Assembly (NCBI GenBank): GCA_028823415.1
Contig: JAPKBL010000032.1
Location: forward strand, 1-43,367
Reading direction: 5' to 3'
DNA: 43,367 bases
Origin: Mariniblastus sp.
GTDB lineage: Bacteria > Planctomycetota > Planctomycetia > Pirellulales > Pirellulaceae
In this document: positions 34,702-43,367 of the stretch, in pieces
How positions within the stretch are numbered: position 1 is the first letter of the stretch
How the letters are laid out: every line of letters starts with the position of its first letter
Translations under genes and position numbers: made by a program
The notes under the pieces: generated by a model
Seen by the model: the letters and a program-made list of their open reading frames with translations, nothing else
Told to the model about the DNA's origin: nothing
The model's database searches: none

Positions 34702-36276
34702 TTGTCGCCTCCGATCCTCATGGAATCCGAGAAGAATTGCAGGGAGCCCGAAGACGTGAACATCCTCGATCGAATCGAACTTAAACTCGACCTACCCGGT
34801 CTGCCGGAATTGGCTCCTTTGGTTCAGGACTTTGCCAGTCGGGCGCTCGACCTTGCAGAATTTTCCGGAGACCGGCGGCAAGATTTACTTGACGCGTTTC
34901 TTTGCGGTGTTGAATTGGTCGAACGTACGCTTGCTCACGAAGGGGATGCGATCGTCCCACTCGAAATCGGAGCGACGATCGATGCCTACGCTCTCGAATT
35001 TCGGATCCTAGAGCATGGTATCCCGTTAGGGGGCGACCTGAACCAGAATGCTGGAGGAGACATCGCCGATCGAATTCGTCCCAACACCATCTTCGACCGA
35101 CTCTGGTGGGTTCAGAAAGGACGTGAGGGATCGGAACTTCATCTTCATGTGAAACGAGATCATGCTTCGATTGAAGTTCTCGAAGAGGTTCGTCAGCGAC
35201 TGGATCGTGAAGAGGCGGAAAACTCCCATGCCGACACCTCGCCCTCTAACATGACTGGCGAATATCGAATCCGTGACTACCGGGAAGGGGATGGACTGGA
35301 GGTTGCCCGGCGAATTTACGAGGCCTATGGCCGGTCGTATCCTAATCCTGATTTGTACATTCCCGAGCGGATCGATTTGTTGAACCGCGAGGGACGGTTG
35401 CACTCCATCATTTGCGAATCTCCGGAGGGGGACGTTGTCGGGCATTATGCACTTGAGCGACCCGACCTTGGGCCGATCGGGGAAGCCGGTCAGGCGGTCA
35501 TCGATCACCGACATCGCGGACACGGATTGATGAAGCCAATGCGTTCGGCCGTCGAGGCCGCTGGTGCACGCATCGGTCTGCTGGGGATTTGGAGCCAGCC
35601 GACTGCCCGACATCCGATCAGCCAGCGAATGAACCTCAAGTTTGGTTCAACCCCCACCGGTCTTTGTCTGGGGACAACGCCGGCCGAAGCCTCGCTTCGC
35701 GGAGGGGTCACCGGAGAGAGTGGGGGCGGGGGCCAACCGGCCCGTCACTCTTGTTTTATTTATTGGGATCCGATCGCCGAGGAACCAATGCTTCGCGCAT
35801 TCGTTCCAGCGGAACTTGTGCCGATTCTTGGCCCTCTCTACGAGGCACGGAAACGGGAGATTTGTTTCGAAACGGCCCAGACTCCCCCCGTCGATGGGCA
35901 CGCGCCGATCAGCACTCGATTCGATTCTGCACGAGGTGTCGCCTGGGTGGCGCTCGATCAAATTACGAGCGGTGCCTTTGATGGTATTCAGGCCGCGATC
36001 AATGCGATGGAGACCTCGGCCTCTGCGGCCACGGTCTTTGTCGATCTGCCGATTGATGACCCTGGGTGTGGTCATCTGGCCGCACAACTGCTCTCCGAAG
36101 GTCTCCGTTTGGCGGGTGTTGGACCTCGCTTCCGGAAGGTGGAGGACGAGCGACGAGCCGAAGACGTGCTCCGCCTCCAGCTCAACCCGGGGTCTGTCGA
36201 CTTCGCAGGTCTAGTGGTCGAGGGTGATCTTGGACGCGCCCTTGCCGATACGGTAATTGGGCCGGTTGATCCTTGA
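34702..36276 (+). CDS. fusion of degenerate anti-sigma-kinase-like ATPase fold and GNAT acetyltransferase
   Basis: A 524-residue cytoplasmic protein. A stop codon lies directly upstream, so the first possible start is TTG 34702, six bases after GGAGG; ATG 34720 is the alternative. Residues about 20-152 look like an RsbW-type HATPase fold: ELKLDLPGLPELAPLVQDF, FLCGVELVERTLAHE, AYALEFRILEHGIPL, KGREGSELHLHVKR. The usual Mg-binding Asn of the N-box is replaced (ELVERTLAH), so kinase activity may be lost. Residues 188-320 form a GNAT domain with acetyl-CoA motif DHRHRGHGLMKPM. The last 190 residues are unassigned. It has no signal peptide, unlike most neighbours, and looks richer in GC. Confidence 0.75.
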   Translation: MSPPILMESEKNCREPEDVNILDRIELKLDLPGLPELAPLVQDFASRALDLAEFSGDRRQDLLDAFLCGVELVERTLAHEGDAIVPLEIGATIDAYALEFRILEHGIPLGGDLNQNAGGDIADRIRPNTIFDRLWWVQKGREGSELHLHVKRDHASIEVLEEVRQRLDREEAENSHADTSPSNMTGEYRIRDYREGDGLEVARRIYEAYGRSYPNPDLYIPERIDLLNREGRLHSIICESPEGDVVGHYALERPDLGPIGEAGQAVIDHRHRGHGLMKPMRSAVEAAGARIGLLGIWSQPTARHPISQRMNLKFGSTPTGLCLGTTPAEASLRGGVTGESGGGGQPARHSCFIYWDPIAEEPMLRAFVPAELVPILGPLYEARKREICFETAQTPPVDGHAPISTRFDSARGVAWVALDQITSGAFDGIQAAINAMETSASAATVFVDLPIDDPGCGHLAAQLLSEGLRLAGVGPRFRKVEDERRAEDVLRLQLNPGSVDFAGLVVEGDLGRALADTVIGPVDP

Positions 36277-36349
36277 ACCTGCCTCAAGAATCCAATCGAG
36301 ACAGGAACCAATGGCGAGAGGTTATTCTAAGCCTTCGCCCTGCTGTGTT

Positions 36350-38857
36350 TTACTTCACCGGCGTGAGCTTAAAGTCCTTGATGGCCAGTCCGTACTGCGG
36401 CGGCTGGTCGCGTGAGAACCGTAAGGTGTTCTCGCCCTCTTTGAGGGTGAGCGTGACCGGTTTGGACTCCTGCCAGTTTCCAGCCGTGAATGGCATCCCC
36501 ATCACGAGCTCGGAATCAGCGTCGTTGACAAAGACGTTGAGTCGTTGATCGTAGTTCGCGGTGACCACCCGTGCGGTAATGGAGTACTTGCCCGCTTGGG
36601 GCGCGTTGACTTGATACTCGAAGCGAGAATTGGTGCCTTGGCTTGGTCCGGACGGATCTTCTTTGGGGCTGATGGAATAGTAATTTCGAGCGTAGGTGTC
36701 TGAGATTCGCTCGCAAACGTTACCGTAGATGTCGTAGAGCCCCCACGGATTAGGTTTCTTTTGACCCACCGGATGCGATTTGCCACCTGCGTTGTTCTTG
36801 AACCAGGCGAACGCCTCGATTTGCGAGGGATCATTGCCAAAGAACCATTTTGTCTCGCGGCCTCCGCGACTGGCATATTCCCATTCGGCTTCGGTGGGAA
36901 GTCGCGCATCGCGTCCGGTTTTTGCGGCGAGCTTGCCACAGAATGTCAGTGCGTCTGGTGCGCCGACATTATCTACCGGGCAGTCAGGGTTCTTGGTTGA
37001 CCGGCTGGGATTGGAGCCCATGATGGCCTCGTACTGCGCCTGCGTTACTTCGTACTTGCCCAGATAAAAACCGTGGGTCAGCTTGACCTCGTGCTTGGGT
37101 AGTTCGACGCATTCGAATCGGCCGTCTGTCTTGCTTTCGCCACCCATCACAAAAGAGCCGGGTTTGATATAGACCAACTCGATGGTCACGCCGCCACCGA
37201 GATCGAGTGTGAGTTCGCCGGAGGCATTCGGGCCGGCATGTGATACCGCAACCCGCAGGCCCCAGTTTTCGTAACGGCCATAGCCACCGCTGAGCATGCG
37301 AAATCCGGATGTGCATGCGTTGGCGTCGCCCTTCCATGTTCCGCCTCGCATGATCGTCGTCCCTTGGGGGAAGAAGCGAGGCAGGAAGACCTGCAGTCCA
37401 CCGCCGAAACTCTTCATCGCGAGTACATCGCGCGTGTTACCCGATGGTTTACTGTAGGCTGCCGCCGGAATCGATATGACATCGTCGTCGTAGTTAATTT
37501 TTCTATCTTCCGGTGAGACCGGTGAAGCGATGACTTTCTCTGCGACGGTGGGCTCATTGGCTTCGCCGAGATCTTCTCCAAGCGCGTCGAGTGTTACAGC
37601 TGCTTGTTCATTGATGATAGCGCGTTGCGTGGAAAGTGCGAAACCATTCCAAAACTCGGGATTATCTTCATGCTCTCCGTAGGTCCGTTTTTCTCCGAGG
37701 ACGTCGCCAGCCCACTGAGCCCGTTTCACTTTGAGATAAGCCTTTTTATTATTTCGCGCCTGCGTACTGGCGAGAAAATCGAGGTCGCTTTTATAGCGGG
37801 TGCTCGTCCAGCCTCCTCCCCAGCCGCCACCTAAATTGACGACCCAACCATCGGGCGTCCAATGCGCCAAGGCGGCATGCCCTCGACTTGGTCGGGCAGT
37901 GGTCGGGATACCGAAGGCTCGCAAAATGAAGCGGCCAATAAATGCCCGCCGCCCGCAAACTCCTCCATTCATCAAAATGTTCTGGTACTTTTGAAGTTCA
38001 GGCCGGTCGTACTTGACGTCTCCCGAACCGTATTTGACATCGGAGCCAACGAGATTCACATAACGCCAGCCGTAGTTGTCATTGTAAATGTGGTCGGGCC
38101 GATAGTTGCGAAGCATTTTTCGGCCCCATGCCAGAGTTTCATCAGGCTCGTCGCCATTGACGACCATGCGGAGTTCCCAAGTGCTCAGGCGCTCGAATGC
38201 GGGGTCCAGTTCGCCATCTTCGAATGCCTTTTCAAAGTGAAAATAACGCTTGACCGGATCAACTGTTTTCGGTGCGTCTGGTTGGTCGACAGGGTTGGTT
38301 TGGGTAATAGGAACCGAGTGTTCAAGGCTGATCGCAAGTGCCAAACGATGCAGAACACCACTGGTGGCTTTCATGCTCCCCTTTTGAATATCGGAATATA
38401 TTTCCATTGCTTGACCGTACTCGAGCGGGCCGTATCCTCGACCTTGTCGTTTGGCATTGGCTCCATCTGCGACCAGCATTTGTTTCATCAGGTCGGCGTC
38501 CCCCAGCATCTTGGTGACCAACGCCTTCTGCTGTTTCCCTTGCTGGGCAAACATTGCCAGTCCTTCGGGGGTCGCTTCGAGCATGACGACAAATTTCGCG
38601 AATTTGTCATCGAGAGCATCGCTGGAGAGAAATTGACTCAGCTTCCCTGACTTTGCCTGATCGGCTTGGGGCAGTTTGGCAGAGAGTTGGTCACGAAGTT
38701 TCTCGAGTTCGCTGGCATATTGGGTTTGAAGTTTCTGACCGGCGTCAGTGAGCGACGTCTCCTGTACCGGTTTTGCCTGAGCAAGCAAAATGTTAGGAGT
38801 TCCAATCGTCAGGGCGATCAGGCTGCCACAGATCATGCTTGTTAAATACGTTCTCAT
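36350..38857 (-). CDS. secreted transglutaminase-like/FGE-like/carbohydrate-binding multidomain protein
   Basis: An 835-residue protein from ATG 38857 (GAGGA upstream), with signal peptide MRTYLTSMICGSLIALTIGT. Residues 40-290 are mostly helical and unassigned. A transglutaminase-like core follows: Cys301 in GGVCGRRAF, His327 in RGHAALAHW and Asn341 (GWVVNLGGGW) where an Asp is usual. Then IMRGGTWKGDANACTSGFR...NWGLRVAVS (503-539) matches the C-terminal motif of FGE-sulfatase domains, but it lies before the N-terminal part (550-740: VYIKPGSFVMGG, LPTEAEWEYASRGG, GLYDIYGNVCE). The chain then continues into a beta-sandwich like CBM6/35 (743-835: FEYQVNAPQAGKYSITARV). FGE-type oxidase activity is unlikely because the second catalytic-type Cys is missing. 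Convergent with the GNAT gene. Confidence 0.82.
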   Translation of the reverse strand: MRTYLTSMICGSLIALTIGTPNILLAQAKPVQETSLTDAGQKLQTQYASELEKLRDQLSAKLPQADQAKSGKLSQFLSSDALDDKFAKFVVMLEATPEGLAMFAQQGKQQKALVTKMLGDADLMKQMLVADGANAKRQGRGYGPLEYGQAMEIYSDIQKGSMKATSGVLHRLALAISLEHSVPITQTNPVDQPDAPKTVDPVKRYFHFEKAFEDGELDPAFERLSTWELRMVVNGDEPDETLAWGRKMLRNYRPDHIYNDNYGWRYVNLVGSDVKYGSGDVKYDRPELQKYQNILMNGGVCGRRAFIGRFILRAFGIPTTARPSRGHAALAHWTPDGWVVNLGGGWGGGWTSTRYKSDLDFLASTQARNNKKAYLKVKRAQWAGDVLGEKRTYGEHEDNPEFWNGFALSTQRAIINEQAAVTLDALGEDLGEANEPTVAEKVIASPVSPEDRKINYDDDVISIPAAAYSKPSGNTRDVLAMKSFGGGLQVFLPRFFPQGTTIMRGGTWKGDANACTSGFRMLSGGYGRYENWGLRVAVSHAGPNASGELTLDLGGGVTIELVYIKPGSFVMGGESKTDGRFECVELPKHEVKLTHGFYLGKYEVTQAQYEAIMGSNPSRSTKNPDCPVDNVGAPDALTFCGKLAAKTGRDARLPTEAEWEYASRGGRETKWFFGNDPSQIEAFAWFKNNAGGKSHPVGQKKPNPWGLYDIYGNVCERISDTYARNYYSISPKEDPSGPSQGTNSRFEYQVNAPQAGKYSITARVVTANYDQRLNVFVNDADSELVMGMPFTAGNWQESKPVTLTLKEGENTLRFSRDQPPQYGLAIKDFKLTPVK

Positions 38858-39142
38858 AGACCAGTGTTCCTCGTGTTTTAAGCGCACGCTCAGCGATGCG
38901 TTTCAGAGATTTGTTTTTGGCGATCGGGCACGCGAAAGAGACGCGTCATTTTCGCCGGAAAATTCATGATACCCGAAAAAGCAGCGCGGTGCGATAAAAT
39001 CGCAACTGGCCAACAGGGCAAGGGATTGAGGTGTTGGCAACAACAGGCAACGTCTTGCAATACTTATTTTGCATGCCGATCGCCTTTTATTTTAGGGATC
39101 AACAGGGACGTAACGGATTGTGGATTGAACTCGGCGTGGAAG

Positions 39143-41266
39143 CTAGTGAATGCCCTGCTCAGAAATAGTTGATTGACCAAGTGGTTTTCCGCCGGGAAGC
39201 TGGCCGATGTACTTGGGGATCTCAACGGATTGGAAAAACGATGGGTCGGGTTTGCACAACCTCTTAGCGGCCGCCTGCGCCGATTCGCCTTCCTTCAGTT
39301 GGATCATTCCCAGCGGGCCAAACCGTCGACCTGTTCGCCAGACATCGATACCGTCTTTGACTAGCGTGACCGAACCAATTTGGGGTGTGTATTTAATAGA
39401 CTCCGTTCCGCGACGCCCAAAGGGATCGGTGATAGAAGACATCTCTGCCTTCTCCTGTTTTCCCTTGGTGATTTTTAAGACTAATTTTAGCTTGGCGGTG
39501 CCTCGAACCGCCACGCCGTTGTTCTTCAGCATCGCGGTAACACGCTCGCGGATTTTGTCTTGCTCTGGGCGCTTCAATGGAAGGTCAAGTTCAATTGAAA
39601 CTTCCGATCCAGGATTAAGCACTAATAAATCATCCGGATCCAATTGAGCGGTCTGGGCGGCGAGATTTTTGTGGGGAAGTGAGATAGGAGTGAACTTTGA
39701 TTTTCCAATAAACCAGAACCGACTATCGGCGGCCTTTAGGATAGAACCACCAGTTGGGCGATAGGACCAAACCGTTGCTCGCAACCTGATATCGATGAGG
39801 TTGGAGTCGTTAATCAACAAGTATTCTTCACCCACCCAAACCATCGATTTGACCATCGTCGGGGGGGCAGATAATTCTTGAGTTAATTTGTTGGCCACGA
39901 GATCCCATACCCAAATCTCTCCACTACCGCTGTCGATGCCGGCCAGTGACTCTCCGTTGGGGGAGAACGCGAGGAATTTCGTTCTCGTTGGCGGCTCGAT
40001 TTTCCCAAGGGTTTTCCCATCGTTGACATCGACAATGAAAACAGAATCGCCAGAGACTACGGCCAGTTGTTTTCCAGTTGCACTCAACGCCGGCTTGGCG
40101 GTTGCTGAAATGCCAAACGAGTAAATCGCCGTGGCGGTCTCGCAATTCCAGAGAATCACACGTCGCCCGGCCGTTAGTAATCGATTTTCATCGACGAACC
40201 GACCCATCGAAGGGTCGAGTCCATCGCGGTCAAAAAAACTGGCGGCCTTCCAGGCAGCAGTTTGTGTGGCTTCGTCACCAAGATCCCAAAATGCAATAGT
40301 GCCTGATTCACGGCCGCTCCCCTTGTTGTACGTCACAACCCTCTCTCCGTTGGGGGCGATGGCGAGCAACGTTGTTTCTTTCGAATCGACGCGCAGTGGT
40401 GGACTGGCTTTTGCCGTTTTCAAATCAGCAATAATGATCTCTGAAGCTTTCTCAAAGGGATTCGATATCGCAGCAGCCACTGTCTGTCCATCGGTCGTCA
40501 GCATTGCCCCCGATAGTCGATTATGAAACGCATGTTTTGTAAATCCACTTTTAAAGTTGATGACTTTTTCGTTGGAAGTCACGACGGCAGCGGCATCTGG
40601 CTGAACAGTCCAGGCCTTGTCTGAGAGCACCATTTCGTTGGCGTCTAAATTAGGAGTGATCGCGGGGATTGCCGGCTTGGGCGTGGGAGTGCTAGAGGCA
40701 GATTCACTAGGCCGATCTTTGTTGCCAGGCTTTGGTGACGCGTTCAGCTCTCCCCCGGCGAACGGGTTGGCCTCGCTGTTTTGTTTTCCAAGTTCTTGAA
40801 GATACGTTTGATCTTTTTCGCTGAGCTTGGTTAACGGCAGAGTGATGACCCGTCCATCTTCTTTTTCTAATTCGATTTTGCCATCTTTGTTGCTTACCAA
40901 TTTGGCGCTGACTGAAAACGTGCCCGAGGCATCCGTCCATTTTCGCATTTCGGCCGGCGCTGTCATTGTTCCATCCGACGCACCTGTTTTTGCTGACTCG
41001 ACGAGTGAGATTCTCGATGGAGGGAAAAACCTCTCCATCGATTTTCCTCGGTAATCGAATCGGACCGTTGGCCAGCCCGTTCTAGTGAATTCAAAAACTT
41101 CTCCCTGCAGTTGATTCCCGAGAAAATCAAACTCTACGATATCACCAATTTTAAAATCTTCCTGACACGCGTTTGCGTTGACAGGGGTCACTGAAATCAA
41201 CGCAGCGAACGTGAGTAAACGAAAAATTCGAGACAGAGATTGGGTGGAAAAAGGTACTGAAAACAT
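39143..41266 (-). CDS. secreted SHD1-domain protein with WD40-like propeller
   Basis: A 707-residue protein. ATG 41266 is preferred because the signal peptide (SRIFRLLTFAALISVTPVNA) starts there; the frame is open to 41362. Residues 35-90 form a small beta-barrel-like region (FKIGDIVEFDFLGNQLQGEV). Residues 108-158 are an SHD1 domain, known from yeast Sla1 and common in planctomycetes: RKWTDASGTFSVSAKLV, GRVITLPLTKLSEKDQ. A Pro/Ser-rich linker follows, then WD40-like blades (AIAPNGERVVTYNKGS, TIAFWDLGDEA, FLAFSPNGESLAGID, GEIWVWDL). The C-terminal 150 residues are a separate unassigned domain (EVSIELDLPLKRPEQDKIRERV). Role unknown. Confidence 0.85.
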   Translation of the reverse strand: MFSVPFSTQSLSRIFRLLTFAALISVTPVNANACQEDFKIGDIVEFDFLGNQLQGEVFEFTRTGWPTVRFDYRGKSMERFFPPSRISLVESAKTGASDGTMTAPAEMRKWTDASGTFSVSAKLVSNKDGKIELEKEDGRVITLPLTKLSEKDQTYLQELGKQNSEANPFAGGELNASPKPGNKDRPSESASSTPTPKPAIPAITPNLDANEMVLSDKAWTVQPDAAAVVTSNEKVINFKSGFTKHAFHNRLSGAMLTTDGQTVAAAISNPFEKASEIIIADLKTAKASPPLRVDSKETTLLAIAPNGERVVTYNKGSGRESGTIAFWDLGDEATQTAAWKAASFFDRDGLDPSMGRFVDENRLLTAGRRVILWNCETATAIYSFGISATAKPALSATGKQLAVVSGDSVFIVDVNDGKTLGKIEPPTRTKFLAFSPNGESLAGIDSGSGEIWVWDLVANKLTQELSAPPTMVKSMVWVGEEYLLINDSNLIDIRLRATVWSYRPTGGSILKAADSRFWFIGKSKFTPISLPHKNLAAQTAQLDPDDLLVLNPGSEVSIELDLPLKRPEQDKIRERVTAMLKNNGVAVRGTAKLKLVLKITKGKQEKAEMSSITDPFGRRGTESIKYTPQIGSVTLVKDGIDVWRTGRRFGPLGMIQLKEGESAQAAAKRLCKPDPSFFQSVEIPKYIGQLPGGKPLGQSTISEQGIH

Positions 41267-41543
41267 AAGTCGACGCCTGTGGTGTGTGCGGGTAGCTGAA
41301 ATGAGCCAAGCGGGGAATTTATTAGTCGCCGTATGATAGTCCGGCCTGATTCGGGAAGTCAAAAGGACGGGCCATTTTAGGTGGGAAAAGTAACCAAGTT
41401 CCGCAAAGATATTAGAAATTGAGGATAACGGGGGTCTAATTTTTCAGGACTGGGAAAACAACCGAGCACGGGTTAAAACTTATATCTCGCCACCGGCCAA
41501 AAGGACGGGGCACTCGCAATTCCTTTTTGCTCGAGACGTAACG

Positions 41544-42842
41544 ATGCATAGACATTTTTGGTTCGTATTCCTCGCCGTCATTGTGTTTTCCCAGACAGTC
41601 AAAGCTCAAGAGCCCAAGCAATGGGTCAAGGAAAATCTCAACGATTTAGTCGAACTGTATGTGCATTTCCATAAAACTCCCGAGCTCTCGTTTCACGAGA
41701 AAGAGACGGCCGCACGATTGGCGTCCGAGCTGAAGTCGGTTGGTGTTGAGGTTACCGAGAACGTGGGTGGATTTGGAATTGTTGGACTGATGAAAAACGG
41801 CGATGGACCGACGGTGATGGTTCGGACCGATCTCGACGCACTCCCGATCATCGAGGCCACGGATGTCCCTTATGCTTCCAAAGTCACCACGGTCGATGCC
41901 GACAGCAACACGGTGGGTGTGATGCACGCCTGTGGCCATGATATTCACATGACGACCCTTGCCGGTGTCGCCCAGTTCCTTGCTGCTAATAAAGATAAAT
42001 GGCAAGGGACGGTGATGTTCATTGGCCAGCCAGCAGAAGAGCGGGGCATGGGCGCATTGGCGATGCTCGATGATGGTCTGTTTGAAAAATTCCCCAAACC
42101 TGATTACGCGTTAGCCTTGCATTGTAATTCGGTAACGCCCAGCGGTTCGGTTTCGGTGCGACCCGGTTACGCGATGGCCAATGTTGACAGTGTCGATATT
42201 GAAGTTTTCGGTCGCGGTGGGCACGGAGCCTACCCGCATACGACCATCGACCCGATCGTCCAGGCGGCGAAGCTCGTGGTCGATCTGCAAACGTTGGTTT
42301 CCCGCGAAGTCAAACCGATTGAAGCGGGGGTTGTGACGGTTGGCTCGATTCACGCTGGGACGAAACACAATATCATTTCTGATAGTTGCAAACTCCAGTT
42401 AACGGTTCGCAGTTACTCCGAAGAAGTTCGCCAATTGTTGCTCAACGGGATCAAGCGAAAAGCGAAGGCGGCGGCGATGAGTGCCGGGGCGAAGGAGCCT
42501 AAGATAGAGATATCCGAAGGGACCCCATCGCTGTCCAACGATGCGGATTTAACGGCGAAGATGAAAGAGGTATTTGAGGGGGCGATCGGAGTGGAGAATG
42601 TTCTCGATGCGGAGCCGGTGATGGGTGGAGAGGATTTCAGTCAGTACGGGCGCGCCGGTGTGCCAAGCTTGATGTATTTTCTAGGTGTCGTCGAACCGAG
42701 GAAACTGGAGTATTACGAGACGAATGAAATTTCTCCGCCGTCCCTCCATTCTGCAGAGTTTGCCCCGCACGTGGAACCGAGTTTGACGACTGGGATCGTC
42801 ACCATGTCCAGCGGCGTGCTTGAACTATTGAAAAAGCAATAA
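41544..42842 (+). CDS. exported M20 family amidohydrolase
   Basis: A 432-residue protein with signal peptide MHRHFWFVFLAVIVFSQTVKA. It matches the M20D amidohydrolases (hippurate or IAA-amino-acid hydrolase type): RTDLDALPI (Asp96), HACGHDIHM (128-136, with Cys130 as a metal ligand), GQPAEERGMGA with Glu165 and Glu166, the dimerisation domain with GRGGHGAYPH, and VMGGEDFSQY near the C-terminus. The reaction is hydrolysis of an N-acyl amino acid or a related amide with one or two metal ions. Such enzymes are more often cytoplasmic, so the signal peptide is noteworthy. Its promoter should lie in the 277 bp shared with the divergent SHD1 gene. Confidence 0.92.
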   Translation: MHRHFWFVFLAVIVFSQTVKAQEPKQWVKENLNDLVELYVHFHKTPELSFHEKETAARLASELKSVGVEVTENVGGFGIVGLMKNGDGPTVMVRTDLDALPIIEATDVPYASKVTTVDADSNTVGVMHACGHDIHMTTLAGVAQFLAANKDKWQGTVMFIGQPAEERGMGALAMLDDGLFEKFPKPDYALALHCNSVTPSGSVSVRPGYAMANVDSVDIEVFGRGGHGAYPHTTIDPIVQAAKLVVDLQTLVSREVKPIEAGVVTVGSIHAGTKHNIISDSCKLQLTVRSYSEEVRQLLLNGIKRKAKAAAMSAGAKEPKIEISEGTPSLSNDADLTAKMKEVFEGAIGVENVLDAEPVMGGEDFSQYGRAGVPSLMYFLGVVEPRKLEYYETNEISPPSLHSAEFAPHVEPSLTTGIVTMSSGVLELLKKQ

Positions 42843-43129
42843 GGTTACTGCCGCTCCAAGATTTGCCGCTTCTGGGGCAGTGGCGGGAGAATTTAAAATT
42901 TAGTACAGCAACCGTTCCCTTCTCAATGACTTCCGCGAGAGATCCACCACGTAAAAGAGTAAAGCCTGTATTTGAAATATTGCATTGTTTGGCCTGTCGT
43001 TTCCGCTAGGCTTAGGTTGCTCCTGCTCTCCTCAAAAAGAAATAGGCGTGAAGAGATTCGCAAGAAGAAATCATGAATCAACTCATCTTTCACAATACTT
43101 CACCAACCCATGAAACGGAGATTGAAGTG

Positions 43130-43367
43130 ATGAGAAAATCCATCGGAGAACGCTTTGCGTTCGCTGCACTCGCACTGCTCGCAACACAAGTCTTCTGGCA
43201 GCACTCTGGCGTCGCAGCGGCAACCGAGACTCGCCCCAATATTCTGTTCTGTATTTCAGACGATCAAAGTTACGCCCACACGGGTGCCAATGGCGATCCG
43301 GTAGTTCAGACACCCGCGTTTGATCGGATTGCTCGTGAAGGGCTGCGGTTTACTCACGCCTTTTGTG
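43130..43367 (+). CDS. type I sulfatase, N-terminal fragment cut by window end
   Basis: Only the first 79 codons are present. ATG 43130 follows GGAG by nine bases; an in-frame ATG at 43073 would add 19 residues without a better site. A signal region (FAFAALALLATQVFW) is followed by RPNILFCISDDQSYAHTGANGD, the metal-binding DD of the sulfatase family, and TPAFDRIAREGLRFTHAFC. The frame leaves the window at about the point where the catalytic CxPSR would follow a few residues later. The DDQSY and THAFC wording fits the N-sulfoglucosamine sulfohydrolase-like group, but the visible part is too short to be sure. Confidence 0.9.
   Translation, partial: MRKSIGERFAFAALALLATQVFWQHSGVAAATETRPNILFCISDDQSYAHTGANGDPVVQTPAFDRIAREGLRFTHAFC

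Noticed and set aside
38966..39172. Plus-strand frame of 68 codons between two minus-strand genes
   Set aside because: It overlaps the 3' end of the SHD1 gene and has no ribosome site or similarity.
43364..43366. Last complete Cys codon as the sulfatase catalytic residue
   Set aside because: Alignment with the other sulfatases here puts the CxPSR cysteine about five residues further, outside the window.

Overview
The window looks like a chromosomal stretch from a marine-type planctomycete, probably of the Pirellulales/Rhodopirellula kind. This is inferred from protein families only: a PSCyt1-DUF1549-DUF1553 cytochrome protein, DUF1501, DUF1080, an SHD1 protein with WD40-like repeats, and six type I sulfatases. 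Most products carry Sec or Tat signal peptides, GC content is moderate, and genes are well spaced on both strands with few operons. No rRNA, tRNA, CRISPR array, transposase, phage gene or classical transcription factor was seen.

Layout. 1-56: a 14-bp tandem repeat. 114-860 (-): Tat-exported DUF1080 protein. 1519-4854 (+): a secreted clan GH-A-like glycosidase followed by a sulfatase. 4925-8388 (-): a sialate-O-acetylesterase-like esterase and a second sulfatase. 8876-14724 (+): EF-hand protein, alpha/beta hydrolase, a cysteine-motif membrane protein, an endonuclease/exonuclease/phosphatase-fold protein, a second SASA-type esterase and a Tat-exported Gfo/Idh/MocA oxidoreductase. 14841-18089 (-): a metallophosphoesterase and an FG-GAP protein with an HExxH motif. 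18815-19846 (+): a CARDB protein. 20009-29496 (-): a five-gene operon (PSD1 cytochrome, sulfatase, DUF1501, esterase, sulfatase-esterase fusion). 30035-36276 (+): DUF3592 protein, sulfatase, small lipoprotein, SulP transporter and an ATPase-fold/GNAT fusion. 36350-41266 (-): a transglutaminase-like/FGE-like/carbohydrate-binding protein and an SHD1/WD40-like protein. 41544 to the end (+): M20 amidohydrolase and a truncated sixth sulfatase.

The genes fit the breakdown of a sulfated, esterified polysaccharide outside the cytoplasm. Sulfatases would remove sulfate, SASA and alpha/beta hydrolases would remove acyl esters, and the glycosidase plus the Gfo/Idh and DUF1080 pair would attack the sugar chain. 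SulP could move the released sulfate. No SusCD, TonB or sugar ABC transporter is present, so uptake must be encoded elsewhere. The polysaccharide itself cannot be named from the sequence.

The strongest unusual signals are four multidomain proteins: a sulfatase fused to an esterase (20009-22267), an FGE-like domain whose C-terminal motif lies upstream of its N-terminal part (36350-38857), an FG-GAP protein with a gluzincin-like HExxH domain (15822-18089), and a degenerate anti-sigma-kinase-like ATPase fold joined to a GNAT domain (34702-36276).
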